From Neobacillus mesonae (GTDB lineage: Bacteria; Bacillota; Bacilli; Bacillales; Cytobacillaceae), in the NCBI RefSeq assembly GCF_001636315.1, contig NZ_KV440949.1, positions 5,164,084 through 5,228,083 of the forward strand: a stretch of DNA of 64,000 nucleotides. Reading direction: 5' to 3'. The translations under genes were made by a program, and so were the position numbers. Shown here in pieces: positions 57,656 to 64,000 of this stretch; the first letter of the stretch is position 1, and each line of letters opens with the position of its first letter. The notes under the pieces are model-generated. The model saw only the letters and a list, made by a program, of their open reading frames with translations, was not told the DNA's origin and ran no database searches.

Positions 57656-58909
57656 TTACTTCAAAATTCCATCCATGTTAAGTCGAGGTGTAGAAAATTT
57701 ATTTTCTGAGATAATTTTTCCATGACTAAATACATAACGGCACATTGGCTGATGACGTATTAAATCAAACGAGTCCATGGCAGGTAATGCGACAAAACTT
57801 GCCGGCTTGCCTTCTTCGATGCCATATTGTGACTCAATTTGTAATGTTTTTGCACCTCGAATTGTTACCATGTTTATAATTTCTTCTACTTCCTGTTTTC
57901 CTGTCATTTGTGCTAAATGTATGGCCATATGTGCCGCCTGTAGCATGCTGCCAGTTCCAAAGGGATAAAATGGGGTTAATATGTCGTCATGTCCTATACT
58001 GACGTTGATCCCGGCTTTCCATAATTCCTTAATTCGTGTGATTCCTCGCCCTTTCGGCCATGCGTCATAACGCTCTTGCATGACTGAGCTTACAAGTGGG
58101 CAAGAAACGATATTTATTTCGGCTTCCTTTAGCAATCCGATCAATCGTGCAACATAAGGGGCAGGATAATGAGCCATTGCATTTGCATGACTTGCCGTTA
58201 CCTTTTGCTTTAGCCCCATTTGCAAAGCTAGCATTGCCACTACTTCCAAAAACCTCGATTGCCCATCGTCTGTTTCATCACAAAAAACATTAACCATGCG
58301 ATTATACTTTTCAGCAAGCAAGAAGCAAATTTTTAATGACTCAACACCATTCTCCCTTGTATATTCATTGTGAGGAATGGCACCAACCGCATCCGCTCCT
58401 AAACGCAAAGCTTCCTCGAGCCTTTGTTGATTTCCTCGATTTGATAGGATGCCATCTTGAGGAAAAGCAACAATTTGCAGATTTATATAAGGTGAAATCT
58501 CCTCCTTTATTTCTAGCAAGGCTAATAAAGCTGTAAGATTAGGGTCAGAAATATCAACATGCGATCGAACATGTAATATTCCATATGAAAGCTGGTTCCG
58601 TAATACCTCTAAAGCTCTTGATTTAACATCATTAATGGTTAATTTTTTTTTTCGTTCCCCCCAAATTTGAATCCCTTCAAATAATGTACCGCTTTCATTC
58701 CATTGTGGAGTTCCAGCTGTTAGAACAGTATCTAAATGAATATGGGATTCAACAAATGGAGCCAATACCAGATCGCCATATGCATCCACTTCTTTTTTTC
58801 CACTTGCTGAAATTTTTCCAATTTCCTTAATCTGTCCATCTTCAATCCCAATATCTTTTAGGGAAGGATCCGAAGGGAATTTTAGATTTCTTACAATTAG
58901 ATCATACAT
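57656..58909 (-). CDS. Cytosine-deaminase (CodA)-family hydrolase with a substituted metal ligand
   Basis: The 417-residue protein is highly similar to E. coli CodA as I know it: ESHIHLDTVLTAGTPQWNES, LFEGIQIWGERKKKLT, VRSHVDISDPNLTAL, GAIPHNEYTRE, and GHDDILTPFYPFGTG. The CodA motif VHCDE, whose histidine (His214 in E. coli) is an iron ligand, reads VFCDE here, with Phe209. The glutamate is kept. Loss of one ligand suggests altered metal use, changed chemistry, or an inactive partner of the neighbouring homologue. It follows the second homologue by 35 bases. Confidence 0.88.
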   Translation of the reverse strand: MYDLIVRNLKFPSDPSLKDIGIEDGQIKEIGKISASGKKEVDAYGDLVLAPFVESHIHLDTVLTAGTPQWNESGTLFEGIQIWGERKKKLTINDVKSRALEVLRNQLSYGILHVRSHVDISDPNLTALLALLEIKEEISPYINLQIVAFPQDGILSNRGNQQRLEEALRLGADAVGAIPHNEYTRENGVESLKICFLLAEKYNRMVNVFCDETDDGQSRFLEVVAMLALQMGLKQKVTASHANAMAHYPAPYVARLIGLLKEAEINIVSCPLVSSVMQERYDAWPKGRGITRIKELWKAGINVSIGHDDILTPFYPFGTGSMLQAAHMAIHLAQMTGKQEVEEIINMVTIRGAKTLQIESQYGIEEGKPASFVALPAMDSFDLIRHQPMCRYVFSHGKIISENKFSTPRLNMDGILK

Positions 58910-58944
58910 ATCTCCGCACCTTTCTTCCTATATGAATATAATAA

Positions 58945-60204
58945 CTAAATAAACGTAGGTTTAAGTTTACTTTCCCAAGCAATAGACTCGGAAACTTGGC
59001 AAATAGGCTGCCCTCTTCTCCAAGTTTCACGTGATGTTGGAAGTTCCGATAAGATCATTTTTATATCTGTAGTGTCTAAAATAACAAAGTCTGCCCAATT
59101 CCCAACTCCTATACCATACCCCTGTAGATTCATAAGCTCGGCCGGAACGTAAGTAATCATTTCCATCAGCTTTTCCATTTCTTCTTCTGTTGTTAAGTGT
59201 GCACCGTAACTTGTTAAAAGAGCTATTTGCAACAGATCTGCTTTTCCATATGGATGGAAGGGATCTTGAATATTATCAGATGCTGCCGCCACCGGGATAT
59301 TTAATTCCAACAATTGCTTAACTCGTGTTAATCCTCGCCGAATAAGGCCACTGTCTTGTCTTCCCATCAAAAACAGATTAGACGAGGGTAGAGTCACAAT
59401 TCCAATCTGTGCTTTTCGAACAAGGGACATTAATTCGTGTGCCTCCGATTCGCCCATGGCTGATAACGAAGTACAATGACCTGCAACGACCCTTCCCTGA
59501 TAATCTGTTTGTATGGTCCAATTACAAACATCCTCTAATGATTTAACAGTTGGGTCATCCGACTCATCAATATGGAGATCGATATTAGCATCCAAGGAAA
59601 CAGCTAATTCAAATATCTTTGCTAGGTTGGTCTTCGGGTTTTCAGACAAATGTGGCGCTCCTCCCAACAGATTAATCCCATTGTTGATCGCCCATCGAAT
59701 ATCCTTCTCTACTTCCTTTGTGATATCAAAGGGACACATTAATACAGCTTCCAAAGTAATGTAATTTGATAAGTTAGATTGGACCTTTTGAAATGCTTCA
59801 ATGACATTGTGCAGATATGAGGATGTACTATAATTTAGATGGGTACGGATGGCTGTTGTCCCATGTTTTATAGCTTTTAATATGGTTGCTGTCATTCGGT
59901 CTGTTATTGAGTTGACGTCCATTTGATTCTGGGCATCTTCAAACCGCCAAATCGCTTCATACAGGGTGCCGGAGTAGTTTTGTATTGCAGGCCAAGTTAA
60001 TGCTTTGTCCAAATGCATGTGCACATCCACAAAGCCTGGCAGAACTACTTTTCCATTAACATCTACAATATGGAGTTGAGGGCTTTTAGTAATATATTCT
60101 TCCGCTTTTGTCACGGAAGTAAATCTCCCATTTTCAATAGTTAAATCTTTAAGATTAGGAGACCCTACAATTCGTGCATTGTGTATAACTGTTCTAGCTT
60201 TCAT
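58945..60204 (-). CDS. Cytosine-deaminase-family amidohydrolase
   Basis: The protein of about 419 residues belongs to the same family but is more distant from CodA. It keeps the full metal site: DVHMHLDKALTW, LHIDESDD, AGHCTSLS and AASDNIQDPF. Substrates in the family include cytosine, creatinine, isoguanine and N-substituted triazines. ATG 60204 follows a clear GGAGG; an upstream in-frame TTG lies in that ribosome site. Two homologues side by side suggest consecutive or related deaminations. Confidence 0.87.
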   Translation of the reverse strand: MKARTVIHNARIVGSPNLKDLTIENGRFTSVTKAEEYITKSPQLHIVDVNGKVVLPGFVDVHMHLDKALTWPAIQNYSGTLYEAIWRFEDAQNQMDVNSITDRMTATILKAIKHGTTAIRTHLNYSTSSYLHNVIEAFQKVQSNLSNYITLEAVLMCPFDITKEVEKDIRWAINNGINLLGGAPHLSENPKTNLAKIFELAVSLDANIDLHIDESDDPTVKSLEDVCNWTIQTDYQGRVVAGHCTSLSAMGESEAHELMSLVRKAQIGIVTLPSSNLFLMGRQDSGLIRRGLTRVKQLLELNIPVAAASDNIQDPFHPYGKADLLQIALLTSYGAHLTTEEEMEKLMEMITYVPAELMNLQGYGIGVGNWADFVILDTTDIKMILSELPTSRETWRRGQPICQVSESIAWESKLKPTFI

Positions 60205-60257
60205 TTGATCCTCCAAAAAAAATAAATTAAGGTGATTTTGTACAAATGTTCTAGAAA

Positions 60258-61610
60258 CTAGCCTTTTACCAAATCGGTAACAACACCAATTTTTCCAGGG
60301 TTCAGTAATCCGTACGGGTCATTTTCATTTTTCTTCTGAACAACTGAATCGATGTATGCCTCCCAACCACCTTTATCTAGTAAGTTTGTGTGTGGGTCAA
60401 AAATTTTAACACCGATTGACTCACAGAATGAAATCATTTCATATAAATGTTCTTTCGTCTTGTAGCGAACGAGAGGAATTTGTTGCGGGATAATCTCCCC
60501 ATTACTTCTCATCCAATCAAAATGGTTATAAAATTCATCTTTATATTTCTCTTTAATTAATTTGATTTGTTCAAGATAAGAATCTAAAGAAAAACTACCT
60601 TGTAAATATGTCATCTTTTCATTTGCCCTTAAAGCCCACAAAGTTGTATGATTCCATGTGAAATCGGATAACCTGATCCCTTTTTGATAGTTTGAAGGTG
60701 GGATTTCATAAGTAACTGTACCCTCATGCTCGGAAACCAGTGACTTTACCAATTCAAACGAATGATCCTCAACCTCTAATATTACGATATGCTTATCAGG
60801 TTCTATTACTTTTTCAAGCGGTTGAAAATAGGATGGGATCGGCCATTCACATGTTGAAATAGAGCGTTTTTTAATAGTAGATTCCTTCGCAATCTTTTCC
60901 GAAAAAATTAAAGAGTTTTCTAGATTAGAAAAAGAAGCAATACACTGCTTCCATTCAACACGTTTCGTCGTTCTAAATACAACCTGGGTCAGGATTCCAG
61001 TCGTTCCGTAGCTATGAATGTAGTTCATCATGTCTTCGCCTTTAACCGTTAAGACACGAGGGTTTTCCTCCATCGTAAGGACCCTTAATTCTAAAACATT
61101 ACCATCCCATAAATTTCCCCATGAAATGGAACCAATTCCTCCAGATCCGCCGCTTACAAAGCCACCTGCCGTAGCCTTTATGAAAGTTGACGGATAAATA
61201 CAAAGTTCCTGATTTCCTTCTCTTAATTTTTTTTCTATCAATCCTAATTTGACTCCTGGTTCAACCCGTATAGAGCCATCCTCAATTTGAATAATCCTAT
61301 TCATTCTAGTAGTATCAATAAGAATACCGCCATCCATTGGAATAATCTGACCGTAATTTCCCGTTCCAGCTCCTCGAACGGTGACAGGGATTTTATTTTG
61401 TACAGCTATAGATAAAATTCCTTTGATCTCCTCTTCGTTACTTGGTTTTACGATATAGTCAGCTATTTTATCATCCAACATATCTGTTAGAACAGGGGAA
61501 TACCAATAGAAATCCTTTGATAATTGTTTACGTGAAGATAAATCTACAATCACATTTTCTCGCCCAATAATAGAACTTAATTTCTCATTGAAATCATTCA
61601 CTTCATTCAT
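60258..61610 (-). CDS. FAD-binding oxidoreductase (GlcD/PCMH-type)
   Basis: The 450-residue flavoprotein has the FAD_binding_4 core: VTVRGAGTGNYGQIIPMDGG and ATAGGFVSGGSGGIGSISWG. The C-terminus contains IFDPHTNLLDKGGW and the family end DPYGLLNPGKIG. Enzymes of this type oxidise 2-hydroxy acids, aldoses or similar alcohols. A GTG at 61601 could be the true start because the ATG at 61610 overlaps the ribosome site. Its substrate within this cluster is unknown. Confidence 0.85.
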   Translation of the reverse strand: MNEVNDFNEKLSSIIGRENVIVDLSSRKQLSKDFYWYSPVLTDMLDDKIADYIVKPSNEEEIKGILSIAVQNKIPVTVRGAGTGNYGQIIPMDGGILIDTTRMNRIIQIEDGSIRVEPGVKLGLIEKKLREGNQELCIYPSTFIKATAGGFVSGGSGGIGSISWGNLWDGNVLELRVLTMEENPRVLTVKGEDMMNYIHSYGTTGILTQVVFRTTKRVEWKQCIASFSNLENSLIFSEKIAKESTIKKRSISTCEWPIPSYFQPLEKVIEPDKHIVILEVEDHSFELVKSLVSEHEGTVTYEIPPSNYQKGIRLSDFTWNHTTLWALRANEKMTYLQGSFSLDSYLEQIKLIKEKYKDEFYNHFDWMRSNGEIIPQQIPLVRYKTKEHLYEMISFCESIGVKIFDPHTNLLDKGGWEAYIDSVVQKKNENDPYGLLNPGKIGVVTDLVKG

Positions 61611-61677
61611 CCTTTCGGTTTCATGGGAATTAGAGGGTTGCCTATATAATATTTTTTAATGAGCTAGTAAAATGGTC

Positions 61678-62508
61678 TTACTTCTTTATCTCAATAGATT
61701 CTTTAGCTATTAAGCTAACAATTTCAAAGTTCATCATTTCTAATAGGATTTCTGCTACTTCCTTCCCGTGTTGTTCATAAATCCTTCTTCCTTTTTCTGC
61801 TGAAGCAGTCCTGGCATTTCCTAAAATACCCGATGAAGATACATCGTCAATTGTCCACGCAAAGTTGGATTTTTGGAAACGCAGGAATTTGGATTTTTGT
61901 AATAATTCTGGATACTCAACTGGCAGCTCATCTTCTCTTACCCAATCTGGATATGAAGCCATAATTAAGGAGGTTTCGTAATCCCCCCCATGAATGCCTA
62001 GTAATCTTTCCGTCTCGTTCAGAATGTTTTCTTCTAAAGTTAATCCTCCAACATTGAGTCTAAACACCATTAAATCGGTTTCTAACCTTACCTCTCTTGC
62101 AATTAAATTTAATAGGTCGCTGTTTCCCCCATGAGCATTGAACAATAAAAAACGCCTAAAGCCATTTTGTTTTAAACTTCTACCTATATCCAAAATCACA
62201 GACTGCAGAGTAGTCGAAGATAGTGAGAAGGTTCCAGCGCGACTTAAATGCTCATTGCTTTTTCCGTATGGCAGTGGCGGCAAAACCCAAATGTTAGAAT
62301 CAGAAGGAACATACTTCAACGCTTCTTCTAATACTGTTTCTGCAAGTAAGGTGTCAGTGAATACTGGAAGATGAGGACCATGTTGTTCTAACGCTCCTAT
62401 TGGAAGGATGATCAAGGAATCTTTTTTAGGCAATTTTTGCATTTGTGTGGATGAAAGTCTTGGTAAAAATCGATCTTCCCAGACCTTTCCAGAATATCTT
62501 TTAGCCAA
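61678..62508 (-). CDS. Creatininase-family metalloamidohydrolase
   Basis: The 276-residue protein shows the creatininase fold signature: ILPIGALEQHGPHLPVFTDT with metal-binding Glu and His, LPYGKSNEHL, and FNAHGGNSDLL. The family includes creatinine amidohydrolase, enzymes in riboflavin/F420 formamide hydrolysis and guanylurea-type hydrolases. It opens or hydrolyses a cyclic or formyl amide. Together with cytosine-deaminase-like genes and an NCS1 permease, it suggests degradation of a small cyclic ureide or creatinine-like compound. Confidence 0.87.
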   Translation of the reverse strand: MAKRYSGKVWEDRFLPRLSSTQMQKLPKKDSLIILPIGALEQHGPHLPVFTDTLLAETVLEEALKYVPSDSNIWVLPPLPYGKSNEHLSRAGTFSLSSTTLQSVILDIGRSLKQNGFRRFLLFNAHGGNSDLLNLIAREVRLETDLMVFRLNVGGLTLEENILNETERLLGIHGGDYETSLIMASYPDWVREDELPVEYPELLQKSKFLRFQKSNFAWTIDDVSSSGILGNARTASAEKGRRIYEQHGKEVAEILLEMMNFEIVSLIAKESIEIKK

Positions 62509-62573
62509 CTTTAAAGCCCCCTAACTGATTTATTCTCTATATAAATTCTACATACAATTAGAATTCCTTTTTT

Positions 62574-63005
62574 TTATTTTTTAGGAAGAATACAAAGGTC
62601 AGTATCGACAATAATTCTTTCTACATCAACTTGTTTAAGGGATTCATCAATTTGAGAGTAAGCCCATAAAATGATTAACTCTTCGGATTCACTAGCATTG
62701 ACAAAACGGTGAGGGATATTAGCAGGAATAAAGGAAGTATCATATGGTTCCAATGCGGTCCGAACACCCTCTACATCGCAAAACGCATTTCCTTTTAAAA
62801 TGGTAACTGATTCTTCTACATTATGGATATGACACGGTAATCCTTTGCCTGGTTCAAACGTTGCCAATCCAACAATAATGGTTTTTGGACCCATTTCCTT
62901 CATCATCATGTCATGGAATTGAACCCCTTCGTCCATTTCAAATGGTTCTATTTCTTTATATTTGGATACTACTGGCGTATATAATGTCTTGTTCAACGTA
63001 CTCAC
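62574..63005 (-). CDS. Cupin-domain protein
   Basis: The 143-residue single-cupin protein carries the metal motif LPCHIHNVEESVTILKG, with the second motif around FIPANIPHRF. Small cupins in catabolic clusters are often lyases, isomerases or ligand sensors, including ureidoglycolate lyase-like enzymes. No particular substrate can be inferred. It lies between the creatininase-family and aldehyde dehydrogenase genes. Confidence 0.85.
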   Translation of the reverse strand: MSTLNKTLYTPVVSKYKEIEPFEMDEGVQFHDMMMKEMGPKTIIVGLATFEPGKGLPCHIHNVEESVTILKGNAFCDVEGVRTALEPYDTSFIPANIPHRFVNASESEELIILWAYSQIDESLKQVDVERIIVDTDLCILPKK

Positions 63006-63082
63006 TCCTTATCAAATTAAAAAAACAGGTAGAGGAAAGTAGATATAAAAGCTAACTTTCCTCATTAAACTATAATAGATTA

Positions 63083-64000
63083 CTATTTTCTATTTTGATT
63101 GTATTGAAGGTAAACAACATGTGTTTGGAGGTACTCTTCTAAACCATGTTTGCCATCTGCTCCGCCAATCCCGGATTTTCTCCAACCAGCATGGAATCCT
63201 TGAATCGCTTCAAAATTTTCTCTGTTGATATAAGTTTCGCCAAACTTTAATTCATTACAAGCGCGCATGGCAACATCTATATTTTGTGTGTAAATAGAAG
63301 ATGTCAAACCATATTCACATTCATTTGCTAAATCGATCGCCTCATCTAAATCTTTAAAGGTTGCAATCGGTAAAACTGGACCAAAAATCTCTTCCTTCAT
63401 AATTCTCATCGCATTATTTGTATTAATTAGGACTGTTGGCTCAAAATAATAACCACCCCCCCCTGTCCTTTTGCCACCCGTTAATAACTTTGCCCCTGAG
63501 GCAATAGCTTCTTCTACATGTTGCTCCACGGCCTCTAGAGAACCCTTATTGATAAGCGGACCCATACCAATATCCGAATGGACTAGAGGATTTCCAGATT
63601 TCGTTTGTTTCATTGCCTCTACAATTTTTTCATAGAATACTTCGGCTATATCCTCATGGACATAAACTCGCTCGGCACAGTTACATACCTGTCCAGTGTT
63701 AATAACACGGGATGCGACAATGGATTTTACTGCAAGGTCTATATCTGCATCAGCCATAACGATTGCTGGTGCTTTTCCACCTAACTCTAGTGATACCTTG
63801 GTAATATTCTCGGCAGCAGCACGCATTACTTCAGCGCCTACGTGATAACTGCCTGTTAAGCTCACTAAACCAACATTCGGATTGGATGCAAGTTCTTTCC
63901 CAATTACACTTCCACTTCCAGTTACAAAGTTAATTACACCTCTAGGTAACCCCGCTTTTTGGACTATTTTAGCAAATTCAAGTGCATTGTTCGGGGATTC
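63083..64000 (-). CDS. Aldehyde dehydrogenase, AldA (lactaldehyde/glycolaldehyde) type, N-terminus outside window
   Basis: The open frame continues to the window end without a start, so about 305 C-terminal residues are visible. Seen are the NAD-binding GLPRGVINFVTGSGS and SLTGSYHVG, the glutamate in SLELGGKAP, and the catalytic cysteine in NTGQVCNCAERVYV. The last segment is nearly identical to that of E. coli AldA as I recall it. The enzyme oxidises a small aldehyde to the acid. It is the most upstream visible gene of the minus-strand cluster. Confidence 0.92.
   Translation of the reverse strand, partial: ESPNNALEFAKIVQKAGLPRGVINFVTGSGSVIGKELASNPNVGLVSLTGSYHVGAEVMRAAAENITKVSLELGGKAPAIVMADADIDLAVKSIVASRVINTGQVCNCAERVYVHEDIAEVFYEKIVEAMKQTKSGNPLVHSDIGMGPLINKGSLEAVEQHVEEAIASGAKLLTGGKRTGGGGYYFEPTVLINTNNAMRIMKEEIFGPVLPIATFKDLDEAIDLANECEYGLTSSIYTQNIDVAMRACNELKFGETYINRENFEAIQGFHAGWRKSGIGGADGKHGLEEYLQTHVVYLQYNQNRK

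Overview
The window reads as chromosome of a spore-forming Bacillaceae (Neobacillus- or Bacillus-like; genus not provable from this sequence). Four small acid-soluble spore protein genes (sspP, sspO, sspN, tlp), Bacillus-type Shine-Dalgarno sites and frequent GTG/TTG starts support this. The left part also keeps the gene order known from Bacillus subtilis: sspP-sspO-acnA(citB)-yneN-sspN-tlp-yneP-yneQ-yneR-plsY-yneT-parE-parC. The strain also encodes SelA, and its YneR (HesB-like) protein carries an in-frame UGA with a good bacterial SECIS hairpin, so it appears to decode selenocysteine.

Layout. 1-18.7 kb: selA, spore proteins, aconitase under a CcpC-type site, a TlpA/ResA thioredoxin, a double AAA ATPase, the selenoprotein, plsY, an orphan soluble histidine kinase, and the topoisomerase IV genes. 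18.9-27.8 kb: a MarR regulator with a heterodimeric ABC exporter, then a complete Bce-type two-component system plus ABC module (peptide antibiotic resistance). 27.8-37.2 kb (minus strand): adenine deaminase and an NCS2 purine permease behind a structured attenuator leader, and a six-gene xanthine dehydrogenase operon behind a purine riboswitch that looks like an ON switch. 37.2-52.2 kb (plus strand): a DUF2294 protein, a second NCS2 permease with a related attenuator leader, then a bacterial microcompartment (BMC) operon, and a guanine-deaminase-like gene behind another guanine-class riboswitch. 52.4-55 kb: XerS recombinase and three small unknowns. 55-64 kb (minus strand): a second catabolic cluster with an NCS1 permease, two cytosine-deaminase-family hydrolases, an FAD oxidase, a creatininase-family hydrolase, a cupin and an aldehyde dehydrogenase cut by the window end.

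Main interpretation. The purine genes form one convergent system. Adenine deaminase, xanthine dehydrogenase and the guanine-deaminase-like enzyme all lead to xanthine, and no uricase or other urate-degradation gene was recognised. The BMC operon encodes, in order, a cyclic amidohydrolase, an isochorismatase-fold ureido-hydrolase candidate, a UbiX/UbiD decarboxylase pair, shell proteins, an adenine-deaminase paralogue with altered active site, a cyclase-family hydrolase, a DUF1989 protein and an M20 hydrolase. This order matches, step for step, the clostridial xanthine pathway: xanthine, ureidoimidazole carboxylate, aminoimidazole carboxylate, aminoimidazole, imidazolone, formiminoglycine, glycine. 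I propose that the operon runs this pathway around a microcompartment; the enzyme-to-step assignment is inference. Four structured RNA leaders surround the locus: two recognisable guanine-class aptamers and two copies of a three-way-junction motif I do not recognise.
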